The notes under the pieces were generated by a model, which made no database searches, was not told where the DNA came from, and saw nothing but the letters and a program-made list of their open reading frames with translations. The translations under genes were made by a program, and so were the position numbers. Of a stretch of DNA of 64,000 nt, positions 45,718 through 57,548 are shown piece by piece. The DNA is taken from assembly GCA_963556195.1 (NCBI GenBank), contig OY744519.1, positions 106,172,500 through 106,236,499 of the forward strand, read 5' to 3'. Position 1 is the first letter of the stretch. Every line of letters begins with the position of its first letter. This stretch comes from Sepiola atlantica (lineage: Eukaryota; Mollusca; Cephalopoda; Sepiida; Sepiolidae).

Positions 45718-46180
45718 AACAGTGGCTGGCCCGGCTGTACGCCTCGAGGCTAACATCGTCGTCCTTGATAGTACTCCATCTTCTTATGAGATATCTGACG
45801 GTTCTGTACGTATACGATTGCGTCAGGAGTCAAATACTTTCTATGGCGGTAGAATGATACAACCATTTTTTCAGCTGAATTAACACTTACAACTCTGGTG
45901 ACATTTAATTGGCGTAAAAATAACTAGTCTTTAGCTTAATTTCCTCTTCTACGTAAATTATTCAAACAATAATGTATTATAGATTTTTATAAGATGCATG
46001 CTTTCAAACCATCACTAGCATTATTGATGTTCTCTTATCCAAATACAATCCTTAATAACTCATACATACATCATACAAATAACACAAGTTGTATTACTAT
46101 GAAATAAGTAGTTACAATTTGGGTAACTGGCATAATGTATATAGTGACCGGCCCGGCTGTACGTCTCTAGGTTAGCATAG
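45718..46180 (+). repeat. Diverged duplication with GGCCCGGCTGTACG block
   Basis: GGCTGGCCCGGCTGTACGCC (about 45722) and GACCGGCCCGGCTGTACGTC (about 46145) share about 40 bp including GAGGCTAACAT/TAGGTTAGCAT, spaced about 420 bp. Later segments (46290-46310 and 47005-47022) share ATTCGCCG-type strings, hinting at a longer decayed array. Confidence 0.6.
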
Positions 46181-47194
46181 TAATTTTACATAGGCTACTC
46201 GTGACACTTCAGATATAAGGAAGAACGTGGTATTACTTCATCTACAACAATTATAAACCATTTTTATCAATTTATGATAGCTTCATTTTACTTACAACCA
46301 ATTATTCGCCGCTCACAAATAAAAACAGGAACCTAATAAAAATATAAAATGTTTCATTATTCCAATCCGTATACAATGTTAGATTAAGTGTTGTCATTAT
46401 TATTAAACATGAGTGAATTAATTAATTCACTGTGAGGCGTTCTTAAATCCCAGACCGGATCAAACAAATATGGCCGGCGTTCTCTCCAGTGTCATGTTCC
46501 GTTGACACGTCGCTAATTGCTCTGTGGATAGTTCGTCTCTCGGCTTATTTTCCTCCTTTTTGTTCTTGTAATTGTAATAATGAGAGGAATAAAACTACAC
46601 CAAACAAACTGTTATTTGCTTCTTAGGTTTAAATGTTATTTCTTCCAGCAATTCATAGCAATGTACATGTAGGTTAGCTGTAATTTACCGATCCAGACTC
46701 GTAATGGTGGTAGACCAAAACGCAGAATCGATCTCGCTGCTTACCACATGCTTCGCCGCCATGACAAAATATTCTACAACATACTTATAGCTCGAGTCTG
46801 ATAACTTTTAATCGAAGTTTCCACTGTTTTAACTTTACGCTTACACTAACTATGTGAGAAAACTACCGTTTTATGCAATTTTTAGACACCCGCTTCCAAT
46901 CATGCCCCATTCAGACAATAATCCATCATGAATACATGTAATTAAATATCCACTTTTCATAAACATCCATTTTATATCCACATCGTTTCCTTATTCTTAT
47001 TTACAACTTACTATTCGCCGAGCGTAAAGGTAACATATTTATTACACATCTCTATGCGAATTTAATATCATAACTTTCGTTGTATATATTATGTATTTAA
47101 ACGACAATTAAAAGGGATTAAATAATTATCGGGTTCGTTCTAGTAGTTAAAGTCAGGACACACAGATAACTGATCATCTTTGTGTATAATAAAG
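46181..47194. other. No recognised gene
   Basis: Nothing above background apart from the possible decayed repeat units noted for 45718-46180. Confidence 0.4.
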
Positions 47195-47765
47195 TATTAC
47201 GTTAGGGGGGCCTACAGCAGCATAACCTCTATGGTCTAACCCTTTTGCATCGTGGTAGGAGTACTGGTAACGTGGTAGTGTCAAAGTTATGCCGTCTGGA
47301 ACGCTAGTTCCTGGAAGAGTCATCCACGGCGGACAGGCCGGGCACTTAGCGGTATTATGGTAGCAATCAGGCTAACAGAGTTCAAGTGAAAATCGAAGAG
47401 GAGTCAACATCAGGATCTGTCGTCCTCTAGGCGTTTCTACCTCTGCATCTTTGACAAGCAAGGACGTGTCAGGCTTGAGACGGTAAATCCATAAGATATG
47501 ATTAACTACATTGTTTCTCCGCATTTGCAACCACTATTACCTTGTGTGTTCAGGGTCAAACCTTCCCTGACTTTGTATGCAACTGTCAGGCCTGGTTGCT
47601 ATCGGTGTCAGCGTGAACTAGTATTCTTGCAGGTTTAACGATTAGCTACGGCTAACGAGGAGGACGTTTTGCAGATCAGACAATCCTGAGGCAAGATCTC
47701 TGTTGGGTCTGTGCGATTTATACAACAACACAGACAAAAACAACAACAAAACAAACAACAATAAA
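47195..47765 (+). mobile_element. Probable SINE/LINE-derived repeat with CAA-rich tail
   Basis: A GC-richer block (starts near GGGGGGCCTACAGCAGC) of about 500 bp ends in AACAACACAGACAAAAACAACAACAAAAC-type tail (47722-47760). A compositionally distinct body with a simple CAA-rich 3' tail is typical of a retroposed element. I could not identify a tRNA or 5S head or any coding motif. Confidence 0.4.
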
Positions 47766-47986
47766 AAGAGAAAGATGCGTACTTATTTTATAATCTACCG
47801 TTAAAACAAACCATGTAAAAAGATCTCGTGTGAAAATTATTTTTGGAGTTGACACACAAGGTAGACACACGCGGTGACAAGATGATATTGATTTGGCTTA
47901 CGATCTCACTTAACATGTCAAAATCGTCGTTACGATAAACTAATAATATTAGACAGTGAATAAAAATTCATCTAGACTTCTAATGT

Positions 47987-48518
47987 CTATACATATCCCA
48001 ATTATAATAAAACTGTTATTTGACTTCAAACTATGATACTAAATATCATCGAAGTGTGCTATTTTTGTCGTGAACCTATACATATCCCAATTATAATAAA
48101 ACTGTTATTTGACTTCAAACTATGATACTAAATATCATCGAAGTGTGCTATTTTTGTCGTGAACCTATACATATCCCAATTATAATAAAACTGTTATTTG
48201 ACTTCAAACTATGATACTAAATATCATCGAAGTGTGCTATTTTGTCGTGAACCTATACATATCCCAATTATAATAAAACTGTTATTTGACTTCAAACTAT
48301 GATACTAAATATCATCGAAGTGTGCTATTTTGTCGTGAACCTATACATATCCCAATTATAATAAAACTGTTATTTGACTTCTAACTCTGGTACTAAATAT
48401 CATCGAAGTGTGCTATTTTGTCGTGAACCTATACATATCCCAATTATAATAAAACTGTTATTTGACTTCAAACTATGATACTAAATATCATCGAAGTGTG
48501 TTATTTTTGTCGTGAACC
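47987..48518. repeat. Minisatellite, 6 x 88-89 bp
   Basis: Units start at 47987, 48076, 48165, 48253, 48341 and 48429 with CTATACATATCCCAATTATA. The only differences seen are a T5/T4 length change (units 1-3 and 6 versus 4-5), three substitutions in unit 5 (TCTAACTCTGGTAC) and one in unit 6 (GTGTTAT). Such uniformity means recent expansion or ongoing homogenisation. Confidence 0.98.
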
Positions 48519-48974
48519 TGTAGAAGCCGTCATGAATTAAACGCTTCCAAAGCAGAAAGTCTGTACGAATATCACTCCACCCATTAGTTCTAGTTTATCT
48601 TGAATTTCGATAATATAAAAAAAAACATCGATATAATCCAATCAATGAAGATGATTCGAGCCAAACATAAAATCACACATTTCTGAGTCATTCTCATTCG
48701 GTTACCGTATGAACTGAAACCGGTGTTAGCTGATTACAATAATGTGCTACTGAGAGTCTAGAGTTCGCGTCAAAGTCCACCATCTTTCCTTTTTCTGCAC
48801 ACTCCCACAAGTTTCCTGCGAAACATTATTATTCTAAGAACACAGTGCACTCTGACAGACTCTTTTCAGCCTTTCTGTTACTTGCAATATTCACTCTTCG
48901 AAATCTATATTCTATACACGCACATAATGACTTTCAGTTCAACATATACACAAAAACTTAGTATTCGGGATACA
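48519..48974. other. No recognised gene
   Basis: Unique-looking sequence between the minisatellite and the transposase relic. Confidence 0.4.
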
Positions 48975-49550
48975 TTTTGCACGTTTTAGAAAGGACAGAT
49001 AAAGCCATATCTTGGCCAATAATTAATGCATTCTTCTAAATTAAAAATACATCTCTTAGACGATCTACTCGACACAATGTCCCTCGAGAGATACATGGAC
49101 ACCAGTTTGATCTTGGCAATAAGCACGCTTTAGTGTTGCAGGCGGTATAGTTAATGTCTTTCCCAACTGCACCCCACACATAATAGTCCATGGGGTTACA
49201 ATAAGTCAAATGTTGAGATTGTTAAAGCAGTAGAAAATCTCACACAGTCACTTCTGGGTTTTTTTCTCGGAGATGTGACACAGAGATGAGTATTGCTGTT
49301 ACACGTATTGTCTTCCCTAGGGACCCTCGTCACTCAGTACTTTACAACAGTGGATAGCAACTAAATATAGACTGTAGGCTAGCCACCTGTTATTTGGCGC
49401 GCTGTGCGACTGATCCATGCAAGATTTCTTCTCATCTGAGCAGACCCAGAGCATCCCTGGCTTTACCGCGTGTTTAGCCTTTTTGAGGAGTTTCTTAGCT
49501 TTCATAAAGCGATTCTCTTGAACCTTGACGATGAGTGGATGGTCATTGTG
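48975..49550 (-). pseudogene. Tc1/mariner-type transposase relic
   Basis: Minus strand: MKAKKLLKKAKHAVKPGMLW then SDEKKSCMDQSHSAPNNRWL (frame 49505-49317). The SDEK Asp is the first catalytic residue region of this Tc1/mariner-superfamily group. After a deletion and shift, NPMDYYVWGAVGKDI (about 49190-49145) gives the third catalytic Asp region, followed by a C-terminal block near 49090-49040 (VSSRSSKRC, LEECIN). The QDSAPSHK-type segment with the second Asp is deleted. A 62-codon frame in it looks open but is only an internal piece. Confidence 0.75.
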
Positions 49551-50439
49551 ACTCTTCTTTGAATGTTAACAAGAATAGCATAATAGAAAAAAGGGTATCA
49601 TAACGTAGATTGTGACGTAATGTAGGCCAGGGCTATAGATAAACATCGCGTTTTGCATGCAATTGTGATTGTGTAGATAATTGAAAAGTTGCGACTAAAA
49701 TGTCAATTGTAAGCGTTGTTTTGTGTTCATTTTGAAGTATGCTGACCGAGAGTTGTATCAAAAACAATTGCAGACGTTCGTCACTTATCGGGAAAAGGTT
49801 GGGAAAATATCAGAACAAACTTGACGATCGAAGTGAGCAAATGATTCGCTTTTTCTTCCCCAGTTAGGATCTACGGAATTAGCTGTATATGTAAGATAGT
49901 TGTGTAATCAATAAATGTCTACATTCTACACGCAGTAAATTATAAGCTATATATAAAAAAGCATTATCGTATGTGATTTCTTCATGTCTGCTGCAACACT
50001 TTTCGATTTGGGAACCTAGTAAAATTCAGAGGAGCCAATGCTATACAGTCATTAATCACTCCACCCCACCACCAATGGTATCCGCTGCATTTTACTACTA
50101 TTAAATAGTTCAAATAATACTGAAATGAAAAAAAATATATAAAAAATATCAAATTTATACCGACAGGCGTGTCAATACGGGAACTCTAGCCTTCATATAA
50201 AATCACTTTAATATGTGTAATGTTTTTTTCTCGGTTTAAATATACTTTCTATTTTGTTTATTGTACCATGTCAGCTTTCATCATCACTACATACCTAAAA
50301 CGTATACCTCAAAGACGTACATATCATAAAAAAAAGAAAGTGTGTCAGTTTGTCCTGATTTTTTTTATTTTGGTTTTGTTCTCCACAAGCAAGGAAAATG
50401 ACTACTAAAGTGTGATGGGCTACTGTGATAGCGGACAGA
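49551..50439. other. No recognised gene
   Basis: AT-rich, no motif seen. Confidence 0.4.
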
Positions 50440-50980
50440 TTTATAGGTAGACAACCTGAAGTTAAACAGCAAAATGCGTGTCTACATTACATTTAAATTT
50501 CTGCATCTTGGTACAGTCGGAGAAACAAAGAGCAGAGATAAGATTCCAAAAGCCAAGCGACCCGAAGTAAGAAGCTATCAAAATAGAAAATCTCCCGACA
50601 TCTGAAGATATATGCAGTTTATTGGTGTGATTTTGCTGAAAGTCAGGTCGGTCGGGGGTATTTTCGTTGGGATGTACAAGTGCAGTAAGTCAATGAAGAA
50701 TAGAGTAGCAACATTGCGGCGAATTGACAGGAGATGAAAGTGTGCAGACAGTGCGGAACCGATTAGTATATAGACACTTTTTGCTTACTGTAACAAAGAG
50801 GGAGAAGCTAGTTTTTTTTGTGTGCACCAGCCCAGATGCGCCAACAATGCTCCATGCACTGGCGAATAGTGGCTTTAAAAATATAAGATATTGACAGGTA
50901 TCAAAAGTTGTCTAGCTAGGTAGAGTGAGTATACCTTCTTTGCAGTATTTTCCAAATATCTTATTCAATTCATGTTACCG
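50440..50980 (-). pseudogene. Jockey/CR1-type LINE, 3' end
   Basis: Minus strand, in shifting frames: KVYSLYLARQLLIPVNILYF (about 50950-50890), LLSIRRNVATLFF (about 50740-50700), SYFGSLGFWNLISALCFSD (about 50575-50520) and KFKCNVDTHFAV then stop (about 50505-50470). These are the LYRARQ, SIRRNVA.L, FWN.L and KFK.NV.THFA blocks of this LINE family. Dead and 5'-truncated. The last block closely resembles the one at 2500-2520. Confidence 0.75.
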
Positions 50981-52012
50981 CCGTAGAATGTAAGGCAGAA
51001 AAGTTTCAACTTTAGATTTTCGCGAATGTGCAAATGTCATTAATTATCTTGGAACTATTCTACGATTTCATGAAATTCTGAGAACTGATTGACTAAATGT
51101 TGTTATAATTTGTGTATGATTATATTTTGCGTTATTATTTATCTTGGAACTCTGTTATTATTGCGCTTAGAACTCTATGATAATTTATGCTAGAAGTGTG
51201 TCATTTTATTTTAAGTTGGATCTGTTTATTTATTATTCATGGATTTGTTATTGGAATTGTTTGACTCATTTTTTTGCGACTCCCTTAATATTTTGTCTGT
51301 AGTATTGTAATTAATTATCTTAAAACTATTGTTCCTGGAATTTTCATTTTATTTTAATCGTTTTGAAACTGTGTTGCAATTTTTCAGGAATAGTTAAATT
51401 AATCATCTTGGGACACTCTTTGTATTTTAAATGGATTGTTTTGTTTTGGGAATTGTTTTAGTAATCGTTATGTAACCGTTCCATTATTTGTTATGAAATA
51501 GGATCACTCGTTTTAAATACTAATGACACACAGCTTATCAAGACCAAAAGGGTACCCAAGGATAAAGGTTAAGGAGTTTTTTTAATTGGACGGTGAGACA
51601 ACGCTTTGAGGATTGTAGACGAGAGTTTAAACTGGGTATACATTGCTTATTTAAGAGGACGGCTGTGCAAAAATTTGTTAACATTAGACTTAAAAACGAC
51701 TACGTTTTAGTTATCGGGGAAGCAGCCCAATGTTACTGTATTACACAGACGGGTAGTCCTTGGAAAAAATTCATCATAGAAGTCTTGTTTAGTTTTAAGT
51801 ACACAGAGGAAAAAGGAAAGTTCTTTGCATTGTTGCTGCTTTAAATAAAATCTCTTTATTTATACTTTCAAAAGGACTAAATCGATCCAAAACTGAAAGA
51901 AGGCAGAAGGGATTTATTCAATTTGATCTTCGTTCCGAATCGCTGATCGATGGGAGACAGAAACAGATCGATAATCACTATTAAATCATATTTATCAGCC
52001 CATCTGTTTTGG
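50981..52012. other. No recognised gene
   Basis: The frame 51593-51844 (+, 83 codons) is unassigned. The region lies outside the gypsy LTR. Confidence 0.4.
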
Positions 52013-52184
52013 TGTGATTGTGATCTACCTAATTTTGTGACTATATGGATTCTTCTAGATATTTTGTATAGCGGAGACTATGACTATTTCTGTAACATAC
52101 TATTCCATACTTCTGTAAATACGCACGTTTATAATTATACCAGCGTGTTGTCTTATTTATTATCGGTGCCTCACGGTGACAACA
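52013..52184 (+). repeat. Ty3/gypsy 5' LTR (172 bp)
   Basis: Begins TGTGATTGTGATCTACC and ends GGTGACAACA. It aligns with 57029-57548 (TGTGATAGTCATCTACA ... TGTCACAACA) apart from a ~340-bp insert there. Shared blocks include CTATATGGATTCTTCTAGAT versus ATATATGGACTCTTATAGAT, and TTCTGTAAAT and TTATTTATTATC/TTATTTATCATC. TG...CA ends and the primer-site-like sequence that follows support the LTR call. Divergence between the LTRs is large, so the insertion is old. Confidence 0.78.
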
Positions 52185-52200
52185 TTAGCGACAAGTAACT
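52185..52200 (+). other. Primer-binding-site-like sequence
   Basis: TTAGCGACAAGTAACT directly follows the 5' LTR. Many invertebrate gypsy elements have a TTGGCGACGAGG-type primer site at this position, so this is a plausible decayed version. Confidence 0.45.
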
Positions 52201-52499
52201 CGGACTCATTCGGACACAACATAACTCGGATGTATCTCACACCCAACACTGGAAACGACTCTGACTCATGTCGGATACAACAGAACCATTACAACAAATA
52301 TAGAATGTTCGTAAGTTTCAACTCAAACAATATCCTGGGTACGAGATAGATGGAAATATTTAAGTTATGAAATATGCCCATGAACTATTTTTGTCAAAAT
52401 ATTGAAACTTTAAATACTGAAGCAGAGAGACTAACGAAATAATTGAAATAAACAGTTTCAGAAGTGTTACTGGTGGACTTAGAAGATATAAGAAAAAAT

Positions 52500-53240
52500 T
52501 GTCAGGTTTGATTTAAAACAAAATATTCTACCAGTTTTTAAAAAGTAAATGAATTTTTCCATCCGCGTCATTAGATCAGATTGACGATGAATTTAATAGA
52601 GTCGAAAAAATAGAGTATTACCAGAAGTAGTGTACAGCGAGTGGGCTTCGCCTATGGTTTACGTAAAAAGTACAGAGATCCGTGTTTGTGCTGATTTCTC
52701 ATCAAGATTTAACAATGCAATAAAGAAATACCACTACCCTCTGCCTAGTCTAAAAGAGATTTTCTACTAACCTCAACGGAGGCTAAAGAATTTTCAAAGG
52801 TGAATTTAAGTGATTTAAGTAAGTTTTATCTAAAAATACCTTTGGGCAAAATGTGCTTAAAGCTACTTTGTATAAATGCCCATAGAGGTTTGTACAAATT
52901 CAAACAATTACCAGTTGAGGCTAAGTTTGCATCAGCCATTTTTAAACAAGTTATATACACATTGCTTAGCAGACTGGAATTTACGACAGATAACCTAAAT
53001 GGCATTCTAGTCATCAGTAAAATTATCGAGAAACACAAATCACATATAAAGAAGGTATTTAAAACAATCTAAGATGTAAATTAAAGGGGGAAATATCTTG
53101 CTCAAATTATAGACAAATATAGAAGACTAGAGCCAGAGTAAGATAGTGCGAGAAAAAACGTGGCCAACCTTTAAACGTATCGTCACTACAAAGTATTCTT
53201 GATTTAGCAAATTATACTGGTGTACAATGAAATTGAGACA
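52500..53240 (+). pseudogene. Ty3/gypsy reverse transcriptase relic
   Basis: In order: FDLKQNILPVFKK near 52508, a YSEWASPMVYVKS block near 52638, VCADFSSRFNNAIKKYHYPL (52687), LPSLKEIF, then a stop/shift, NLSDLSKFYLKIPLG (about 52800-52845), INAHRGLYKFKQLP (about 52873-52914) and, at about 52983-53015, TTDNLNGILVI where the active-site YLDDIL box should be. Loss of both aspartates means no polymerase activity. After 53070 shifted frames keep VSSLQSILDLANY, the start of the connection segment. Only about 300 bp separate it from the LTR, so gag and protease are deleted. Confidence 0.88.
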
Positions 53241-53456
53241 GCACAAAATAACCGTTTTTACCTAATTTGGGAGTGCTGAATTTAAATTTGAAATCCGTTT
53301 TGACACATCACCTCTAGTGTTTTAGATATGCATAGTGTGCATTTTGTACATATACAGAACATAAAGGCGTATATGCATTCAGGGTTGATTCTAATACTGT
53401 GAGACTTATGGCTTATTCTTTTAGTTATTTGCACTAAATGTAAGTGATAGCATTAC

Positions 53457-53459
<3 letters not shown>

Positions 53460-53494
<35 letters not shown>
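53460..53494. repeat. (TA)n microsatellite at insertion edge
   Basis: Short TA run between the gypsy RT relic and the inserted transposon-like gene. Confidence 0.95.
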
Positions 53495-53498
<4 letters not shown>

Positions 53499-53504
53499 TA
53501 TATC

Positions 53505-55127
53505 AAGACGGATTTTGGCAGTTAAGGCAGCAGGTCTCAATCGTGTGTGAGGAACTCACAACAGTTGCACTGCATCGAACCACCACTCTCCTCCTCAGAA
53601 CCGCTTACTTACACTATTTTGACTGTAAAATTGGTGATCAGGACAGGTCTTGGGCTCCACACATTTGTTGTAAACCCTGCTACAATGGACGTACTGCATG
53701 GTTTAATGGCAAGAAAGCAGCTGTCAACTTTGCAGTCCCGATGGTTTGGAGAGAGCCACGAAGCCACGCAGATGAGTGTTATTTTTGTCTAACTAAATAA
53801 CTGGTTTCAATGCATCTTCTAGGAAAAAGATCAAATATCCCAACCTTCCATCTGCTATGAGACCTGTTCCCCATTCAGATGATCTTCATGTTCTTACATC
53901 TCTAGTAAATAAGGATCTTCTTTCCTCATCAGATGAAGAAATGCCTTCAAGAGAGGATTCTGCCGAGTCAATATCTTTGGAAGAGATTGAGTCTACATAT
54001 TCAGGAACAAGTGGCAACGAGCCACACTGGATCACGCAAGAAGACCTGAATGAATTTGCTCGTGATTTGTATCCGTCAAAACAGCAATAAAAACTCTTGG
54101 CTTCTCGGTTAAAACCGTGGAACCTAGTCCACAAAGATATAAGAATCACCAGTTTCAAGAATCGGAACAAAGACCTTGCTCTATTTTTCGAGATGGAAAA
54201 CAAGTTGTGCTACTGCACAAACATACCTGGCTTCTTCACGTCCCTTGGTTTGCCCCATAATCTTTCAGACTGGCGCTATTTCATAGACTCTTCCAATCTA
54301 AGTCTCAAGGATGTGCTTCTGCACAACGGAAATAAATATCTCAGCATTTCCATTGCACACTCTTTCAATCTAAAGGAGTTTTATTACAATATGCAGGTTC
54401 TTTTAGAAGCTATTAAGTACAACGAGTACCAGTGGAGTATGTGTTAGACCTCAAGGTCATTGGGGTTGTTATGCGTATGCAAGCGGGCTTCACAAAGTAC
54501 TGTTCTTTTCTCTGTCTATGGGATAGTCGAGCCCTATCTAAGCATTACAAACAGACACTGTGGGTCTAGAACCACTTTTGTTTCTGGCGAACACAGCGTC
54601 AAGGAGAATCCTCTGGTGGACATGAATCAGGTGCTTCTTCCTATTAAGCTTGGTTTGATGAAGAATTTTGTAAAGGCGTTGAACAAAAATGGTGCTGCCT
54701 TCCAATACTTGTCTACTGTGTTCCCAAATGTTAGTGCTGCTAAGCTCAAAGAGGGCATCTTGATGATTTTGAGGAGCTTCTTAAGCATGATAATCATTCA
54801 AGTCAGTTTGTAGTGGCTTCCATTACTAACACACGCATACTAGATTACAACGCCTGTATTGATAATTTACTAAAGTCTTACGAGGAGATGGACCGCCGAA
54901 TGTCACTTAAGATTTATTTTCTCCATTCCCACCTCAACTTCTTCCCGCCAAACATTCGAGCAGTGAGTGATGAGCATAAATGAAAATTCCACCAAGACAT
55001 TACGAAGATGGAGAGCAACTATCAAGGCAAATGGAACCCCGGCATGATGGGAGACTTCTGCGGGATGCTCTTGCGTGACATTCCAGGGGCGAAATACACC
55101 AGATCCTCTAAGAAAACACACCTTTGA
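53505..55127 (+). pseudogene. Transposon-like gene of an uncharacterised family, inserted in gypsy
   Basis: Segments in order: CKIGDQDRSWAPHICCKPCY and MVWREPRSHADECYFC (about 53621-53790), a Cys/His zinc-binding-looking N-terminus; IKYPNLPSAMRPVPHSDDL (53830), an acidic linker; LKPWNLVHKDIRI (54106), DWRYFIDSSNLSLK then VLLHNG; PLVDMNQVLLPIKLGLMKNF (about 54613); a Leu-Lys-Ile-Tyr-Phe-Leu-His-Ser-His block (about 54909) and AVSDEHK, stop, FHQDI (about 54962-54995). I recognise this layout, including SDEH.ERFHQDI, from a protein family present in many copies in cnidarian, arthropod and other animal genomes. It has no settled function that I know, and a transposase or transposon passenger is likely. 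About six disruptions make this copy dead. Confidence 0.72.
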
Positions 55128-55529
55128 CTGTCTGTGGTACTATGAATTCTGTAATTGTGTCATCCAAGTCTATTCATTCAATCAGTGTTCTTTATCTATC
55201 CTGTTTATCTGATATTAAGCTGCTACAACTCTTGAAATATGCACATTTATTCTCTATTTATATAAACATGAGACGATTTAAAAGCCAAGAAAACTAGAGG
55301 TGATAGAGAATAACTATTTATAAATTTGAATTCAGAAAATTAGAATTCAGAAAATTAGAAAGAAAAAACATCTATCCCCATTCTTGCTTCAGACCAACTT
55401 TTTGGGGAAACCAGTGTTATTATAATGTGTTTATTCCAAACTTGCGCAGTTTGTAAGCCCCTCTTGATGAGGTATGAAAAAAGAAAAAGATTGGGTCTGG
55501 AGGATAGAATGTCATCAGCATTTGGGGTG
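55128..55529. other. Flank of inserted element
   Basis: AT-rich sequence between the inserted gene and the resumption of gypsy homology. It contains a direct GAATTCAGAAAATTAGAATTC duplication near 55328-55350. Confidence 0.4.
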
Positions 55530-56850
55530 GGGGTTAGAAATCTCCTCAGATGAGAATTGTTTTTGCCGCACTGCAGTCTGATCGTTGTGGCTACTGATGA
55601 TAGCTAGTTAAGATTTGGAGCCTGCATATTGTACGAGGTTGAACACAGGTCGTTGGAGATTGTCGCCCACGTGTCTCGTACGTTACTTGCTTCAGAAAGA
55701 CTTTTCTCACAAATCGAGAAAAAAGCATTGGGTACAAATTTTCTGTCACCAAATTTCATCGTTTGGTTCATGGAATACATTATGTGTTGCAAACATATCT
55801 AACAATTTATGGGTAAAAAGTGATTATCAACTCCTACTGCAAATTCACTGTAGAAATGAGAGTACATTCTCTTCAATTACAATTATAGAAAGAAATTTCT
55901 TGATTATCCCAAAATATGCTTAACCTCTGTAAGACACAGCGATTGCTTCCCTACAAACTGACGTAAACGAAAACATGTATTGTGCAGCTCCATTAGTGAA
56001 CTTCTGATAATACTTGAAGAAATAAAAAATATGAGCGTAAGTCGACCATTAAAACCATAAGAAGAATAGAAAAGAAAGATACTGACAAATCCAGAAAGTG
56101 TATTCAATCTGTGATGAAGTTATTATTACGGCGATCCAGTGGTCATTCCTGCAGCATAATGGAAAGGAATACTACAAGAATGTCATGTCAGTCACCCGGC
56201 CATTTCGAGGATGAAAAATTTGATGGGAAGCAATATGTATTGGATAAAAGTATGAACAAATACATTGAAAATGTGGTGAAACTATGCAAAGGTATTCCTT
56301 TGGCAGCGAAGATACCTCCTATAAAGTTAAGACTATGGCCTAAAACTGACTGACCGTTGTCTAAGATTCACAAAGATTTTGCTGGTCATTTAGATGTTTT
56401 CTATTAATAGTGGTGGATATTTTCTCAAAATGGCCGGAAATAGTTAAATGTAAAAAAAACAACAACCACCGGAAATAGCCATTTGTTTTTTTTACGTGAA
56501 TTGTTCGCTTGGTTCAGAGTCGCTGACTTCATTGTATCAGACACCGTAACAACTCACGTCGAGTGAATGGAAACTATTCTGTCAAACATTTGTAGTGCCG
56601 TACTATGAGAGAAGCAATGGTCAGGTGGGTTGATACGTTCAAAATAGCGTTTAAAAGCGATGGCTACACCTACCGTTACAGTTGAAAAGCAGTTTTCTTT
56701 CGTATGTTCAAAAACAATAAATTCTACTGAGAAACAATGATAGTGGGTAAACGGATTCGTAACATGATTCAAATGGTAAAGGTTCCCAGATTTATTAACA
56801 AAACACACGTTAACTAGATGAGGAAACGATAATCAGATTCTGTCAAGAAT
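55530..56850 (+). pseudogene. Ty3/gypsy RNase H and integrase relic
   Basis: The gypsy pol resumes with LIVVATDDS (about 55580-55606; the RNase H first-Asp region) and VAHVSRTLLASERLFSQIEK (about 55661-55720). The linker follows with a VLCSSISELLI-like block near 55979 and YYYGDPVVIPAA near 56125. Integrase follows: a zinc-finger remnant (HVSHPAISRMKNL near 56182, VVKLCKG near 56274), KDFAGHLD then LIVVDIFSKWPEIVKCK (about 56371-56450; first catalytic Asp), FIVSDTV (about 56532; second Asp), PYYERSNGQV near 56602, and a GKRIRNMIQMVK C-terminal block near 56749. Multiple stops. Order and content match the same gypsy lineage as the RT at 52500. Confidence 0.86.
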
Positions 56851-57028
56851 AATAGCCCGGAGGACGAACTAATCTATATCATTTCGAAACATTTGAGATA
56901 CTAATCCAGCAAACAGGTTATAGACAGCGAAGATAAAAAAACGTAACATTACGGACTTGATTGTAATAAACCCTAAAAGTAAAAAGAATTGACTATACGG
57001 AGCAAGGCTAGAACATAAGGTCTTATTG

Positions 57029-57548
57029 TGTGATAGTCATCTACACTATTTCGTGAATATATGGACTCTTATAGATAGTATGTATAGTGGAGCTTACGAT
57101 TAAGGATAAGAAGATAGACGCCGGACTACTACATGCAAGTCGGGGATCCGTTCCCGATAATAAATCCGGCAGAAACTGGACCATTTCGGTGGCCTTTTAT
57201 CTGTGGGACTGAGGTATTGATCCTGGGGAGTCCTATTAGGGCAATCCTCTCAGGCCTTGCCTTCTTTTCTTTGGAGTTGAGTTAGTTTATTGCAAACTGC
57301 CTGAGGCGCTCTGACCCGGGAATTATGTCAGGCATCCCAGGCTATTTTCAAGAAAGCTAGAGTGTCCCTTCTTTTTGGTGCACTGGCTTAATTTCTCCAC
57401 CTTGCTGTCTTGTGCCACACGTTTCTGTAGTGGAAAGTAAATGTCCAGTCTTTCTGAAACACACATTTCTGTAGTTCTGTAAATGCACAATCTTGTAAAT
57501 ATACCACTGCGTTCTCTTATTTATCATCTGCCTTTCAATGTCACAACA
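57029..57548 (+). repeat. Ty3/gypsy 3' LTR, interrupted
   Basis: The LTR halves 57029-57106 and 57447-57548 align with the 172-bp 5' LTR (see 52013-52184). The interruption is entered separately. Confidence 0.75.
57107..57446. mobile_element. Unidentified insert in the 3' LTR
   Basis: About 340 bp present in this LTR and absent from the other. GC-richer than its surroundings (GGGGATCCGTTCCCGATAAT; CTGGGGAGTCCTATTAGGG). A SINE or other short non-autonomous element is likely. I found no second copy in the window and no clear target-site duplication. Confidence 0.6.

Noticed and set aside
47987..48518. Possible CRISPR-like array
   Set aside because: There are no unique spacers between the repeats; the units are head-to-tail and the genome is clearly eukaryotic.
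49317..49505. Small host gene on the minus strand
   Set aside because: The peptide is an internal piece of a Tc1/mariner-type transposase (SDEK...NNRWL) that continues after a deletion.
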